From: Laceyella sacchari
GTDB taxonomy: Bacteria; Bacillota; Bacilli; Thermoactinomycetales; Thermoactinomycetaceae
Assembly: GCF_004343255.1 (NCBI RefSeq)
Contig: NZ_SMDD01000002.1
Location: 62,001 to 126,000, forward strand
Direction: 5' to 3'
DNA length: 64,000 nt
A model generated the notes under the pieces. The model worked only from the letters and a program-made list of their open reading frames with translations, ran no database searches and was not told the origin of the DNA. Made by a program: the position numbers and the translations under genes. Below, piece after piece: positions 28,776 to 39,092 of this stretch. Numbering within the stretch: the first letter of the stretch is position 1; every line of letters begins with the position of its first letter.

Positions 28776-28920
28776 TTCACTGCCACCCCCCTGTATGCTT
28801 TCACGGATGCTTCCATTATGATTTTAGTTTACCCAACTTCCACCCCGACTTCACATTCAGATCGAACAATCCTGTGTCGATTTCCCCCGCCAACTGCCAA
28901 CTCCCCGTTATCATGAGCGC

Positions 28921-28960
28921 AAAAAAGCCTTTTCCCGTAGCCAAATAGCCGGGAAAAGGC
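28921..28960 (-). terminator. terminator of the purine permease gene
   Basis: Ten-base perfect stem, GCCTTTTCCC with GGGAAAAGGC, 14-base loop, then TTTTTT on the minus strand. Confidence 0.88.
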
Positions 28961-28977
28961 CAGGACACATGTTTCAA

Positions 28978-30279
28978 TCAGTGTGGCAAGTAAACCAGTT
29001 GGAACAAGAACAGCACAGCAAACATATAAACCAGTGGATGAACCTGCTTACCTTCTCCTTTGCACAGCTTCATCAACGGATAGGAGACAAAGCCCAACGC
29101 GATACCGGTAGCGATGCTGGATGTCAATGGCATGCTCAGAATCACCAGAAAAGCAGGAAACGCTTCATCAATGCGATCCCACTTGATATGGGCCACATGC
29201 CCCATCATCAGTGAACCGACCACGATCAGTGCGGGTGCGGTGATTGCCGACAGCCCTGACACGGCACCGATCAACGGGCTGAAGAAAGCGGACACCGCAA
29301 ACAGCAAAGCCACTACAACCGCCGTCAATCCTGTCCGTCCTCCTGTCGCTACACCTGATGCCGATTCAATATAAGCAGAAGTTGGGCTCGTTCCAAAAAT
29401 CGAACCGATGAGAGTTGCCAGCGAATCGGCCAGGATGGTCCGCTCCCCGCGCGGCAGGTGATCCCCGTCCATCAGCTTCGCTTGTTTAGCCACTCCCAAC
29501 ACGGTGCCGGTGGTGTCAAACAGCGTCACCAGCAAAAAGGAAAATACGACTGCATACAAGCCGAAATCAATCACATCCTGCACAGCGGTGACCGGATTGG
29601 AAACCGCCAACTGTTCAGGTATGCGAGGCAAAGACACGATTCCTTTGTCAAATGACAATTTCCCCATCAAGGTAGCGATGATTCCCGTACCCAGCATCCC
29701 GATAAACAGAGCACCATTGATGTTTAGTGCCAGGCAGATCAAAGTAATCGCCAAACCGATCAAGGTGAGAATCACCGAAGGGGAGTGCAGATCGCCAAGT
29801 GCTACCAAGTTGCTTGGATGATCTACCACCAACCCTGACATGCGCAATCCGATAAACGCGATGAACAAACCGATTCCGGCGGTGATGGCGCTTTTCAAAT
29901 TGCCGGGAATCACTTCGATCAGTTTGGTTCTCAGAGGAGTCAAGGACAGCAGAACAAACAGCACTCCCGCGACGAAAACAGCGGCAAACGCAGCCTCATA
30001 CCCCAATCCCTTGTGCCCCTGCACCACAGAATAGGCAAAATAAGCATTCAACCCCATCGCCGGCGCAATCGCAATCGGATAATTGGCGAACAATCCCATG
30101 ATCAGGGTACCGACAATCGTTGCGATCACCGTAGCCATAAAGCTCATTTCAAACGGAACACCGGCATCTTTCAAAATAATCGGGTTGACCACAATAATAT
30201 ATGACATCGTGAAAAACGTCGTCAGACCGGCGACGATTTCATTTCGTACAGTCGAGCCAGCTTTTTTGATATTAAACAT
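28978..30279 (-). CDS. pbuG: NCS2 family guanine/hypoxanthine permease
   Basis: A 433-residue purine:proton symporter of the AzgA-like branch of NCS2, with about 12-14 helices. Marks are RNEIVAGLTTFFTMSYIIVVNP (within residues 12-35), PAMGLNAYF near 72, FDTTGTVLG near 260 and SPTSAYIESASGVATGGRTG near 305. Bacillus relatives are PbuG and PbuO. The start was set at ATG 30279, with GGAGG nine bases upstream, instead of the longer frame from 30300. A PurR-box-like inverted repeat lies just upstream. The assignment to guanine/hypoxanthine rather than adenine is from family similarity. Confidence 0.87.
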   Translation of the reverse strand: MFNIKKAGSTVRNEIVAGLTTFFTMSYIIVVNPIILKDAGVPFEMSFMATVIATIVGTLIMGLFANYPIAIAPAMGLNAYFAYSVVQGHKGLGYEAAFAAVFVAGVLFVLLSLTPLRTKLIEVIPGNLKSAITAGIGLFIAFIGLRMSGLVVDHPSNLVALGDLHSPSVILTLIGLAITLICLALNINGALFIGMLGTGIIATLMGKLSFDKGIVSLPRIPEQLAVSNPVTAVQDVIDFGLYAVVFSFLLVTLFDTTGTVLGVAKQAKLMDGDHLPRGERTILADSLATLIGSIFGTSPTSAYIESASGVATGGRTGLTAVVVALLFAVSAFFSPLIGAVSGLSAITAPALIVVGSLMMGHVAHIKWDRIDEAFPAFLVILSMPLTSSIATGIALGFVSYPLMKLCKGEGKQVHPLVYMFAVLFLFQLVYLPH

Positions 30280-30294
30280 GAATGAGTTCCTCCG

Positions 30295-30338
30295 AAACAC
30301 GAATATTAAACATCACAACAACAATATTATTCGTTTTT
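30295..30338 (-). promoter_or_regulatory. PurR-box-like inverted repeat
   Basis: On the minus strand AAAAACGAATAAT and AATATTCGTGTTT flank an 18-base spacer. Each half keeps the CGAA/TTCG core of the Bacillus PurBox (AWWWCCGAACWWT and its complement) with two or three mismatches; the usual spacing is 16-17. Position 16 bases before a purine permease start supports the reading. Confidence 0.4.
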
Positions 30339-30420
30339 TAATCTTTTTTCAATGGGTGATTTTTCTATCTGTGCTAACCCGGTCAATAACAGGATGCATC
30401 CTCCCCTCCCAAACCATGCA

Positions 30421-30465
30421 AAAAAACAGCACCTTTCCCCAGTTGATAAGGAAAGGTGCTGTTTT
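30421..30465 (-). terminator. terminator of gnd
   Basis: A 16-base stem (AAAACAGCACCTTTCC with its complement) and 11-base loop, followed by T-rich sequence on the minus strand, 20 bases after the gnd stop. Confidence 0.9.
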
Positions 30466-30485
30466 CGCTTTCGTTCTTTTGCCGA

Positions 30486-31901
30486 TTATTTATCCAGCCA
30501 TTGGGTGTGAAACACGCCTTCTTTGTCCACCCGCTGGTAAGTGTGCGCTCCAAAATAATCCCGTTGTGCTTGCAACAGGTTGGCAGGCAGCTGCTCAGAG
30601 CGGTAGCTGTCATAATAGCTCAGTGCGCTGGCAAACGCCGGTACCGGGATGCCGTTGAGCACCGCTGCGGCAACCACTTCACGCCATGCTTCTTGATATT
30701 CTTCCACAATGCCTTTGAAATAGGGATCCAAGAGCAGGTTGGTCAAGCCGGGATCGCGGTCATACGCTTCCTTGATGTTTTGCAGGAAGCGAGCACGGAT
30801 GATACAACCGCCACGAAAGATCATCGCGATTTCACCCGGCTTCAAATCCCAACCAAACTCGTCGGAAGCGGCTTTCATCTGTGCGAATCCCTGTGCGTAA
30901 GAACAGATTTTGCTCGCGTAAAGGGCTTTTCTGATCGACTCCACAAACGCTTTGCGGTCTTGAATTACGGTACAGCCCGGTTTCGGCCCAGAGAGCAGCT
31001 TGCTCGCTTTGATCCGCTCATCTTTCATCGCTGACAAAAAGCGTGCATACACCGATTCGGTGATGATAGTCAAAGGCACACCCAAGTCCAGCGAACTTTG
31101 GCTGGTCCATTTGCCTGTCCCTTTTTGGCCAGCGGTGTCCAAAATCTTTTCCACCAACGGCTCGCCGGTCTCTTCGTCCACTTTGGCGAAAATGTCAGCA
31201 GTAATCTCGATCAGGTAGCTGTCCAATTCGCCTTGATTCCACTCGGCGAACACTTCATGCAGTTCCCGGGCATCCATGTTCAAAAGGTGTTTCATCAAGA
31301 AGTATGCTTCACAGATCAACTGCATGTCCCCATACTCAATGCCGTTGTGAACCATTTTCACATAATGACCGGCTCCGTCCGGACCGATATATGTACAGCA
31401 GGGCTCCCCATTCACTTTGGCGGAGATGGCCGTCAGAATCGGCTCCACCAACTGATAAGCTTCACGCTGTCCGCCTGGCATGATCGCTGGCCCTTTCAAC
31501 GCCCCTTCTTCACCGCCGGATACACCCGCGCCGATAAAGTGAATGCCCGCTTCAGACAGCTCTTTGTTGCGGCGAACCGTATCCTGATAGAACGTGTTCC
31601 CACCGTCGATCACGATGTCCCCAGGTTCCAAATACTTTTTCAACTGGGCGATCATATCATCCGTCGGCTTGCCCGCTTTCACCATCAACAAAACCCGTCG
31701 CGGACGTTCCAACGAATTGATAAATTCTTGCATCGTGTATGTGCCGACCAGTTTGCGTCCTGCATGCTCTTCCAGCATTTGTTTTGTTCTTTCCGGTGAC
31801 CGGTTGAACAAGGACACGGTATATCCTCTGCTCTCAATATTCAAGGCCAAGTTTTTGCCCATGACTGCCAGGCCGATTACGCCAATATCACTTTTCGCCA
31901 T
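30486..31901 (-). CDS. gnd: 6-phosphogluconate dehydrogenase, decarboxylating
   Basis: A 471-residue enzyme of the oxidative pentose phosphate pathway, converting 6-phosphogluconate to ribulose-5-phosphate with NADP reduction. The Rossmann motif [15 protein letters not shown] is at 8-22, the substrate loop [19 protein letters not shown] near 128 and the catalytic [13 protein letters not shown] near 183. NRSPERT after the second beta strand fits NADP preference. It is the long (GndA) type. GGTGGAG precedes the ATG. Confidence 0.96.
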   Translation of the reverse strand: MAKSDIGVIGLAVMGKNLALNIESRGYTVSLFNRSPERTKQMLEEHAGRKLVGTYTMQEFINSLERPRRVLLMVKAGKPTDDMIAQLKKYLEPGDIVIDGGNTFYQDTVRRNKELSEAGIHFIGAGVSGGEEGALKGPAIMPGGQREAYQLVEPILTAISAKVNGEPCCTYIGPDGAGHYVKMVHNGIEYGDMQLICEAYFLMKHLLNMDARELHEVFAEWNQGELDSYLIEITADIFAKVDEETGEPLVEKILDTAGQKGTGKWTSQSSLDLGVPLTIITESVYARFLSAMKDERIKASKLLSGPKPGCTVIQDRKAFVESIRKALYASKICSYAQGFAQMKAASDEFGWDLKPGEIAMIFRGGCIIRARFLQNIKEAYDRDPGLTNLLLDPYFKGIVEEYQEAWREVVAAAVLNGIPVPAFASALSYYDSYRSEQLPANLLQAQRDYFGAHTYQRVDKEGVFHTQWLDK

Positions 31902-31961
31902 CAGGCTCCACCCTTTCTTCTCATCACATTGGCCTCATCGGTGTCAATCTACCGTGAGGCT

Positions 31962-33056
31962 TTACAAATCAAACATCGGAATGTCCCATGCAAACGCCCG
32001 TTCCACAAACCAAGCCAGCCCGAACAAGGCGATTACGATGGTTAAGCCACGTGCCACAAGGACAGATGGCTTGTACCGCCAGGCATAAGTCAGCAAGGGC
32101 CACACCAAAGCGACTAGGACGATTTGTCCCACTTCTATCCCAATGTTAAACGAAAACAATGCCGTCAACAAATGGTTTTTCGGCAACTGGATATCCGCCA
32201 AAGAACCCGCAAATCCCAAACCATGAATCAATCCAAAATAAAATGTCAGCACCCAGCGCTTTACCCATGGTTTCCCTTGGGCCAACCAAACATTTTCCAA
32301 CGCCACGAACAAAATGCTGAGGGCGATCAACGCTTCCACCCATTTAGACGGAACAGCCAAGATATTCATCATCGCCAAGAACAATGTGATGGAATGCGCG
32401 ACGGTGAACGAAGTAACCACCTTAAGCATCTCCCGCCAATGATCGCGCACCAGTAGAAGCGCCAGCAAAAAAGCCAAGTGGTCAAACCCAAACCAAATAT
32501 GCTCCACGCCCAGCTGGAAAAATTCTTGCGCGGCCACCCACCAAGACAGAGCCGTTCCGGCATGAACCGTCAACTCCCTGACACTCTCGCTGAAGACAAA
32601 TGTGCTCTTCGTTCCATTTTCCAAGAGGGTCAGCACATTTTGATGCTGTTTACCTGCTACGTCAAAAAACAGGTCGTCTACAAAGGATAGCTTGCCCAAT
32701 TTTTGATTGGATGAATAAACCAACTTCAGTTCCACATGCGCATGGTTCTGCCACTCTGCAGCCATTAAGCGCATCTGCATCGGCTGATCTTCATTGCTGA
32801 TCTTAAAAGATTGACGGATTACGCGCTCCAGTTTGGATTTGGTTTCAGGTGACAATGGTTCATTTTGTTGCAATCGAATCCCATCGATCCGCGCCAATAA
32901 GGCTGCTTCCACCAACATCTCCACGGTGAGAGATGTCTTTTGCAACGAGGCTTTCGTCGACACAATGGTCAACGGATGGGCGGACGTTTGATGCACAGGC
33001 AATAACAAAAATAAGGCCAGGACGAAGGTCAACCACCTGCACCACCCGTTTTGCAT
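31962..33056 (-). CDS. HupE/UreJ-like membrane protein
   Basis: A 364-residue protein with a signal peptide (about 1-27, ending TSA), an extracellular region of about 140 residues, and then six or seven membrane helices of the HupE/UreJ_2 type. The helical part contains GVEHIWFGFDHLAFLLALL, FTVAHSITLFLA and GLIHGLGFAGSL, where conserved His residues could bind metal. HupE/UreJ relatives are linked to nickel or cobalt uptake; for this branch the function is unproven. AAGGAG is eight bases before the ATG at 33056; GTG at 33065 is too close to it. Confidence 0.78.
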   Translation of the reverse strand: MQNGWCRWLTFVLALFLLLPVHQTSAHPLTIVSTKASLQKTSLTVEMLVEAALLARIDGIRLQQNEPLSPETKSKLERVIRQSFKISNEDQPMQMRLMAAEWQNHAHVELKLVYSSNQKLGKLSFVDDLFFDVAGKQHQNVLTLLENGTKSTFVFSESVRELTVHAGTALSWWVAAQEFFQLGVEHIWFGFDHLAFLLALLLVRDHWREMLKVVTSFTVAHSITLFLAMMNILAVPSKWVEALIALSILFVALENVWLAQGKPWVKRWVLTFYFGLIHGLGFAGSLADIQLPKNHLLTALFSFNIGIEVGQIVLVALVWPLLTYAWRYKPSVLVARGLTIVIALFGLAWFVERAFAWDIPMFDL

Positions 33057-33199
33057 CGGCATCACTCCTTGTCAAACATACTCACGATTATATCACGTTT
33101 GAACGAAGGCATTTGCCCAACTAGCGAAAATGTTCATACGCCTATGCACCTCGGGTGTTGTCCTTTTGCTTTGAAATCATTAGAGAGTAGCATAGTCTG

Positions 33200-33227
33200 A
33201 AGCCCCCCTTATAGTCAAGGGGAGCTT
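33200..33227 (-). terminator. terminator overlapping the cbiX-like stop codon
   Basis: AAGC, CCCCTT and the complementary AAGGGG, GCTT form a ten-pair stem with one bulge and a six-base loop. The TGA stop lies in its stem. The T-run is weak, so termination may be partial. Confidence 0.5.
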
Positions 33228-33982
33228 ATCGGTTTCACTGCCCATACTTCCTGCACAACCGCCTCGATCCAGCGCGGAATCAAAGGGCTGGGCAAATAAG
33301 CTTGCCCCGTGTACAGCACCTCGGCGCCACTGAGTCGCTTTGGCAACTTGTTCCGGGTAAAAGTGCCCTCGCTCAAAAAGAGGGGCACAACCAACACCCG
33401 GTACCTTGTTGACAACGCTAAAAGCTGCTGTCGTACATTGTCTGGCAACAAGGTCGCACAGGCAACAGCGGCAAATCCCAGCTTGGCTTGCAATTGCCGA
33501 GCCAAACTCTCCATCATCGCCTGCCACCGTTCCTGAAAACCAGTCTGGTCACTCCCATGCCCCACCAATAATAACGCTTCTTCTGCTGGCTGGGTAGATA
33601 GAGAACCCGCCCGTTCGGCCAGTACCTTCACAATCAACGGATGATCATCCATGGCTGGGCACAAGCGAACAACCAGATCGCCTGGCACCGCCTGCTGAAT
33701 CATTTCCTTGTGAGATTCGCCCCCCATGCCCAGCAGGTGACGGATCTCTTCTATATGGGTGCTTCCAGAGGAAACGAATAGTGGCACCGCGGCAAGGTCA
33801 GTCACCCCTTGCTGTTTCAGCGACGCGATCCCTTGCGCTACCGACCGTCCAGGCACATACTCCAAAAAACTGGTCGCCAGCGGAGCATCTACTGCCGCTT
33901 GGGACACAGCACAGTCAACCAAGTGCACCCAATCTTTGTTTTTTGAACCATGCGCGATCACCAGCACACCGCGTTTACCCAT
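33215..33982 (-). CDS. CbiX/SirB family chelatase
   Basis: A 255-residue class II chelatase with two tandem CbiX-like halves (about 1-125 and 130-250). The first half has the metal-binding His in IAHGSKN (residue 11) and GSTHIEE (about 73-79). The second has VGHGSDQ but a less conserved second His. Members insert cobalt, nickel or iron into sirohydrochlorin for cobalamin, F430 or siroheme. No tetrapyrrole genes lie next to it. The HupE-like putative metal transporter is the next gene downstream, which hints at cobalt or nickel, as an inference. Confidence 0.8.
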   Translation of the reverse strand: MGKRGVLVIAHGSKNKDWVHLVDCAVSQAAVDAPLATSFLEYVPGRSVAQGIASLKQQGVTDLAAVPLFVSSGSTHIEEIRHLLGMGGESHKEMIQQAVPGDLVVRLCPAMDDHPLIVKVLAERAGSLSTQPAEEALLLVGHGSDQTGFQERWQAMMESLARQLQAKLGFAAVACATLLPDNVRQQLLALSTRYRVLVVPLFLSEGTFTRNKLPKRLSGAEVLYTGQAYLPSPLIPRWIEAVVQEVWAVKPISSP

Positions 33983-34014
33983 CCAGCCTCACCCCTGTGT
34001 TTTCAACTGCCTGT

Positions 34015-34326
34015 TTATGCTCTTTTTCGATAGATGCGGCGGTACGATTGCAGGCAGAGAAAAGCGAAAAACACGCTAACCAACCCGCTCAATATGCTTT
34101 CAGACACCAGCAATAGATTCACCAACCCGTCGGCCACCAGCAACCCGATTGTAATCAAATACACATAACGGGAAAACGGCTTACCTCTCAGCTCATAAAA
34201 AGTGACATAAAAATAAAGTGCTACCAAAAATGAATGTACGGCAAAGACGGGCAATTGAGCGACAAACAGTTGATAAAGCCCTCCGCCGAGAAACAAGACA
34301 GCGATGATCAGGTAAAAGCCCAACAT
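34015..34326 (-). CDS. small membrane protein of unknown function
   Basis: A 103-residue protein with four predicted membrane helices (about 2-21, 26-44, 55-74, 76-92) and a basic C-terminus. No family recognised. AAAGGGGG precedes the ATG at moderate distance. It starts after the gatB terminator and ends 32 bases before the CbiX-like gene, so they may share a transcript. Confidence 0.6.
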   Translation of the reverse strand: MLGFYLIIAVLFLGGGLYQLFVAQLPVFAVHSFLVALYFYVTFYELRGKPFSRYVYLITIGLLVADGLVNLLLVSESILSGLVSVFFAFLCLQSYRRIYRKRA

Positions 34327-34348
34327 CTCTGTCGCCCCCTTTTTAAAA

Positions 34349-34377
34349 GGAGCCCGCCTCTTTGAAAGGCGAGCTCC
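34349..34377 (-). terminator. terminator of the gatCAB operon
   Basis: Eleven-base stem with one mismatch (GGAGCTCGCCT with AGGCGGGCTCC on the minus strand), seven-base loop, then TTTTAAAAA. Confidence 0.82.
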
Positions 34378-34385
34378 CCAACCTT

Positions 34386-35819
34386 TTATAGTCCGATTTC
34401 TTCTTTAATCAATTTATTGACCAGTTGCGGATTGGCTTTCCCTTTGGTCGCTTTCATCACTTGACCCACGAGGAAACCGAGTGCGCGGTCTTTGCCGTTT
34501 TTCAAGTCTTCCACCGACTCTTGGTTGGCCGCCAACACTTTGGTCACTTCCTCACGCAACTGCCCTTCGTCGCTGATTTGGACAAGGCCCTTCTCTTCGA
34601 CGATCACATTTGGTTCTTTACCAGTTTCAAGCATCTCTTTAAACACTTTTTTAGCGATTTTGGTGCTGATCGTCCCTTTTTGGATCAGTTGAATCATGCC
34701 AGCCAGATGAGCGGGCGTCATCACGATGTCCGTGATCTCTTTCCCTTCCGCATTGAGGTAGCCCAACAGATCAGTAATCACCCAGTTGGAGGCCAATTTG
34801 GGGTCGACATTGGCCGCAACCACTTGCTCATAATAATCGGCAACTGCCTTGGTATTGGTAAGAATCGTGGCATCGTAGTCGGACAGTTGGAATTCTGTCA
34901 TATAACGCTCCTTACGAGCATCCGGCAACTCCGGCAACTCGCGACGGATCGCTTCTTTCCAATCCTCTGAAATATGCAGGCGCACCAGGTCCGGTTCTGG
35001 GAAATAGCGGTAGTCATGCGCTTCTTCCTTGCTGCGCATCAACTTGGTGCGATTTTCATTTTCCAACCAGCGCAAGGTCTGCTGAGTGATCTTCTCGCCC
35101 CGATCCAACATCTCCGCTTGGCGTCCTTGCTCATACTCCAGCGCCCGCTCCACATTGCGGAACGAGTTGAGGTTTTTCATTTCCGTTTTGGTGCCAAACT
35201 CTTTTTGTCCCACCGGCCGTAAGCTGATGTTGGCATCACAGCGAAGCGATCCTTCTTCCATCTTCACATCGGACACGCCGGTGTACTGAATGATCTGCTT
35301 CAATTTCTCCAGATATGCTCTGGCTTCCGCCGGAGAGCGCAAATCAGGCTCTGATACAATCTCGATCAATGGCACTCCGACCCGGTTGAAATCGACGAGA
35401 GAGCCTTCTCCCTCTTCCAGGTGGTTCAGCTTTCCTGCATCCTCTTCCAAATGCAGGCGTGTGATCCCGATTCGTTTTTTCTCCCCATCCACCTCAATCT
35501 CAATCCAGCCGTTTTGCCCGATGGGTTGGTCATACTGCGAGATTTGATACGCTTTGGGTGAGTCTGGATAGAAGTAGTTTTTCCGATCAAACTTGCTGTA
35601 TTCGGCGATCTCGCAGTTTAAGGCCATAGCAGCCTTGATCGCGAAGTTGACCGCTTCTTTGTTAAGCACCGGCAGCACTCCGGGATGTCCCAGGCACACC
35701 GGGCAGGTGTGGCTATTTGGCGGAGCCCCGAATTCCGTAGAACAGCCGCAGAAAATCTTGGTTTTCGTGGAAAGCTCCACATGGACTTCCAGTCCGATCA
35801 CCGTTTCATATTTGCTCAT
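34386..35819 (-). CDS. gatB: Asp-tRNA(Asn)/Glu-tRNA(Gln) amidotransferase subunit B
   Basis: A 477-residue GatB subunit. It binds mischarged tRNA and phosphorylates the glutamyl or aspartyl group so that ammonia from GatA can convert it to the amide. [12 protein letters not shown] opens the protein, with [13 protein letters not shown] near 40 and a C-terminal YqeY-like tail domain ([30 protein letters not shown] within the last 80 residues). GGGAGGG precedes the ATG, inside the end of gatA; the genes overlap at ATGA. Confidence 0.97.
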   Translation of the reverse strand: MSKYETVIGLEVHVELSTKTKIFCGCSTEFGAPPNSHTCPVCLGHPGVLPVLNKEAVNFAIKAAMALNCEIAEYSKFDRKNYFYPDSPKAYQISQYDQPIGQNGWIEIEVDGEKKRIGITRLHLEEDAGKLNHLEEGEGSLVDFNRVGVPLIEIVSEPDLRSPAEARAYLEKLKQIIQYTGVSDVKMEEGSLRCDANISLRPVGQKEFGTKTEMKNLNSFRNVERALEYEQGRQAEMLDRGEKITQQTLRWLENENRTKLMRSKEEAHDYRYFPEPDLVRLHISEDWKEAIRRELPELPDARKERYMTEFQLSDYDATILTNTKAVADYYEQVVAANVDPKLASNWVITDLLGYLNAEGKEITDIVMTPAHLAGMIQLIQKGTISTKIAKKVFKEMLETGKEPNVIVEEKGLVQISDEGQLREEVTKVLAANQESVEDLKNGKDRALGFLVGQVMKATKGKANPQLVNKLIKEEIGL

Positions 35820-37282
35820 GCTTGTTTCCCTCCCAACGGCGGAACAGGCAGTCGTTCCGTTTCTTGCTCAAACGCGTGTGCCACACGGAGTACGGTCGCT
35901 TCGTCAAATGCTTTGCCGATGATTTGCAGGCCGACCGGCAAACCTTCAGCCAAGCCGCACGGCACGCTGATCGCGGGCAATCCAGCCAGGTTGACAGGGA
36001 TGGTCAAGATGTCGTTCATGTACATCGTCAACGGATCGTTGATGTTTTCTCCGATCTTAAAGGCTGTCGTCGGCGTCGTCGGACCAACGATGACGTCATA
36101 GTCAGCGAATACCCGTTCAAAATCTTGACGGATCAAGGTGCGCACTTTTTGCGCTTTCAAATAGTACGCATCATAATAACCCGAGCTAAGCGCATACGTA
36201 CCCAACATAATCCGCCGTTTCACTTCCGAGCCGAATCCTTGGCTACGCGTTTCAAGGTACATGTCCAACAGGTTTTGCCCTTGTTTGCGCACACCATAAC
36301 GAACCCCGTCATAACGGGCCAAGTTGGACGATGCTTCCGCTGGAGCGATCAGATAATAAGCAGCCACGGCATAGTCGGAGTGAGGCAACGACACCTCTTC
36401 CACCACCGCTCCCATTTGTTCCAGCTTCTTGATCGCCGCTTGAACGCGCTCTTTAACCCCCGCATCGATCCCTTCACCCATCATCTCTTTGGGCACTGCC
36501 ACTTTGAGCCCTTTGATATCGCCCGTTAAGGCGGACAAGAAGTCAGGCACGTCCACTTGGGCCGACGTAGAGTCTTTGGCATCATGCCCGGAAATCGCCT
36601 GCAACACATAAGCGGCGTCTTCCACGTTTTTGGTCAACGGACCGATCTGATCCAGCGATGAAGCAAAAGCGACAAGACCGTACCGGGAAACCCGTCCATA
36701 GGTAGGCTTAAGGCCGACCACGCCGCAAAACGCCGCTGGTTGCCGGATCGATCCGCCTGTGTCAGAGCCCAAAGCGTAATAAACTTCTCCCGCAGCGACA
36801 GCTGCCGCAGAACCGCCACTAGAACCACCCGGCACCCGGGAGAGGTCCCAAGGATTGTATGTAGGATGGAAACCGGAGTTTTCCGTAGAGCCACCCATGG
36901 CGAATTCATCCATGTTCAGTTTGCCGACAGTCACCGATTCAGCTTCAGCAAGCTTATCGACAACGGTGGCATTGTAAATCGGGTTGTAGTTGGCAAGCAA
37001 CTGGCTGGCACAAGTAGTCGTCAGCCCCTCCGTGCACAAGTTATCTTTGAGCCCGGCCGGCAATCCTGCCAACAAGCCGCGTGTGGAGGAATTAGCCCAC
37101 TTTTCATCCAGCTCTGCTGCTTGTTTGCGCGCCCCTTCTTCATCTACTTTCAAAAAAGCGCGCACGTCGCCGTCCACTTTCGCAATTTGCGCCAAGGACT
37201 CTTCAACCAAGTCACTTGCCGACAATTCGCGAGTGGAAAGTCGTTTATGTATTTCCTTCAATGAGTCACGCAATAAAGACAT
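35816..37282 (-). CDS. gatA: Asp-tRNA(Asn)/Glu-tRNA(Gln) amidotransferase subunit A
   Basis: A 488-residue amidase-signature enzyme that hydrolyses glutamine to supply ammonia to GatB. The Ser-cisSer-Lys triad is visible: Lys79 in GLKDN, the cis-Ser in GGSSGGSAA (about 151-159), and nucleophile Ser177 in [10 protein letters not shown]. It lies between gatC and gatB, with a 15-base gap after gatC. GGGGGAAAGGG precedes the ATG. Confidence 0.97.
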   Translation of the reverse strand: MSLLRDSLKEIHKRLSTRELSASDLVEESLAQIAKVDGDVRAFLKVDEEGARKQAAELDEKWANSSTRGLLAGLPAGLKDNLCTEGLTTTCASQLLANYNPIYNATVVDKLAEAESVTVGKLNMDEFAMGGSTENSGFHPTYNPWDLSRVPGGSSGGSAAAVAAGEVYYALGSDTGGSIRQPAAFCGVVGLKPTYGRVSRYGLVAFASSLDQIGPLTKNVEDAAYVLQAISGHDAKDSTSAQVDVPDFLSALTGDIKGLKVAVPKEMMGEGIDAGVKERVQAAIKKLEQMGAVVEEVSLPHSDYAVAAYYLIAPAEASSNLARYDGVRYGVRKQGQNLLDMYLETRSQGFGSEVKRRIMLGTYALSSGYYDAYYLKAQKVRTLIRQDFERVFADYDVIVGPTTPTTAFKIGENINDPLTMYMNDILTIPVNLAGLPAISVPCGLAEGLPVGLQIIGKAFDEATVLRVAHAFEQETERLPVPPLGGKQA

Positions 37283-37297
37283 TCCCTTTCCCCCCTA

Positions 37298-37585
37298 TTA
37301 TTCAAATACAGCTGGCACACGGAACATGCCGTCTTGTTGCTCCGGCGCATTGGCCAATGCTTTGTCCCGCTCAAGCGAAGGCCGAACCTCATCTTCCCGA
37401 AGCACATTCTGCATGGGCAGGACATGGCTCGTCGGTTCCACGTTTTCTGTGTCCAACTCGTTCAGCTTTTCCACAAATTGAAGAATATCGTTAAGCTGGG
37501 TGGTGTATTGTTCCGCTTCTTCCTCGGACAACTTCAATCGGCCCAGCATCGCTACTTTTTGCACTTGTTCTTTGGAAATAGACAA
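37298..37585 (-). CDS. gatC: Asp-tRNA(Asn)/Glu-tRNA(Gln) amidotransferase subunit C
   Basis: A 95-residue GatC that wraps around GatA and holds it to GatB. The helical start [20 protein letters not shown] and the later [20 protein letters not shown]-like segment (the conserved belt) are typical. The TTG start has GGAGGTGA six bases upstream. It is the first gene of gatCAB. Confidence 0.95.
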   Translation of the reverse strand: MSISKEQVQKVAMLGRLKLSEEEAEQYTTQLNDILQFVEKLNELDTENVEPTSHVLPMQNVLREDEVRPSLERDKALANAPEQQDGMFRVPAVFE

Positions 37586-37826
37586 TTTTCTTCACCTCCG
37601 CAAACAATAAACCTTGCATCATAAGTCAAATCTTTTCACAGTATAGCACAAAAAGAAAGCCAACACTCACTAAGGAGTGCCGAGACGGATGACAAAGTGC
37701 CCTGAAGCGGGCTGTCTACCATCTGAACACTCGCAAAGGAATGTCGGCAACAGCCTGATTCACCTTTTACACAATAACAATCGAAATATTCCATCTCTTC
37801 TTGACGAAGCTTGTCTGCTTGTGAAA

Positions 37827-38702
37827 TTATGTTCTGTATTGGCGGAAGTAGTCCTTGATGATCGCCACAAACGGCTCCAGTGTCTCCACTGCTTCCTCTT
37901 TGCAAATGAATACGATGCTCTCCTTTCGGTATTGTTTGGGGATGGGATAACTGCGAATCCATCCTTCCTGCACCAATTTGTCGCTCATGGAACGAGAAAC
38001 GAGCGCCACTCCCATTCCAGAGCGCATGCACCCCAGCAAATTTTCAATCGTATAAAATTCTATTTTTTTATGAGGGATGATCTGTTCCTCAGTCAACCAC
38101 CGTTCCAACTTGGCCCGGTATCGACATCCCTGCCGCAAAAGAAGCAGCGTTTGATTTTGCAAGTCTTTATACGAGGTCAACGGGGGATGAGAAGCGTTCA
38201 TAATCAAAACCAATTCTTCGTCGATAATGTACTCTTTGGCGAGCTTCACTTCTTTGTCGAAGTCAATCACCAACGCGCCATCCAATTCATTGGCAAGCAC
38301 GGCATTGGTAAGCTCTTCGGTGGTGCCGGTCGACAAGGATAGGTTTACTTGGGGATGCAATTGATGGTAAAGGGAGATGATGGGTGACATGTGGAGATTG
38401 GATGTAATGACTGTCGCACCAACAGCCAAAGAATCGGGGGCGGGTGGCAGGTGATGGATGGACTGTTTCATTTCTTCATAAAGAGCTAGAATTTTTTTGG
38501 CGTATTCCAAAAAATCTTTTCCCTTCGGTGTCAATTCCACGCCCCGACCTGTTCGGTAAAACAACTGTGTCTGAAACACCGACTCAATCTTTTTGATCCG
38601 GTTGGAGACATTGGCCTGAACATAATTCAAGCGGACGGCCGCCTTGCTGATGCTTTTATGGGTGGCCACGGATTTAAATACTTCCAAATCACTGATATTC
38701 AT
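37827..38702 (-). CDS. LysR family transcriptional regulator
   Basis: A 291-residue LysR-type regulator. The winged helix is at 1-60 (FKSVATHKSISKAAVRLNYVQANVSNRIKKIE), followed by a periplasmic-binding-like effector domain (about 88-290). It most resembles the CzcR/YwqM-like Bacillus regulators. It is divergent from cstA, across about 390 bases, which suggests that it controls cstA-ybdD; the effector would then be pyruvate or a related metabolite, as an inference. AGGTGA precedes the ATG. Confidence 0.88.
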   Translation of the reverse strand: MNISDLEVFKSVATHKSISKAAVRLNYVQANVSNRIKKIESVFQTQLFYRTGRGVELTPKGKDFLEYAKKILALYEEMKQSIHHLPPAPDSLAVGATVITSNLHMSPIISLYHQLHPQVNLSLSTGTTEELTNAVLANELDGALVIDFDKEVKLAKEYIIDEELVLIMNASHPPLTSYKDLQNQTLLLLRQGCRYRAKLERWLTEEQIIPHKKIEFYTIENLLGCMRSGMGVALVSRSMSDKLVQEGWIRSYPIPKQYRKESIVFICKEEAVETLEPFVAIIKDYFRQYRT

Positions 38703-39092
38703 GTCCCAGCATCACCTGTGTATGATTTTTTTTGATATCTATTATTAACACTAATAGTTTAACATAAATAAATTTAAACATTATAATGCAACCGCAAAAT
38801 AATTGTTTAAATATTCCGTATAATGGAAGTGGATAGCATGGCTTTAACTTATCCAAAAGTGATCTCAAACCGCTATGAACAATGCGATCTTCAAGTGGGC
38901 GGACTCTGGCATCCGTGACATCCTCATCGGTTCCGAAAACCACCTTTTTAACTTTGCTTCCCTTCCCTCTTTTCTCTTTACCGCTCACAGTATGCATCAT
39001 TACGATGCAAATACGATTTGCCATTTTAAAAATTGTATATATAATTAGAATAAAATCTCTATTTTAACACTGCTCTCTTGAGGAGGTAGGGT
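38703..39092. other. divergent regulatory region between lysR and cstA
   Basis: About 390 bases. The lysR side is AT-rich (near 38720-38820) and holds probable promoters and LysR sites, but no clear T-N11-A dyad was picked out. Open frames here have no ribosome binding sites. The cstA ribosome binding site GAGGAGGTAGGG ends the region. Confidence 0.4.

Noticed and set aside
32860-33075. Minus-strand 71-codon frame over the HupE-like signal peptide
   Set aside because: Shadow frame of the real gene, without its own ribosome binding site.
38875-39067. Plus-strand frame in the lysR-cstA gap
   Set aside because: No ribosome binding site; amino-acid composition does not suggest a protein; the region is better explained as regulatory.
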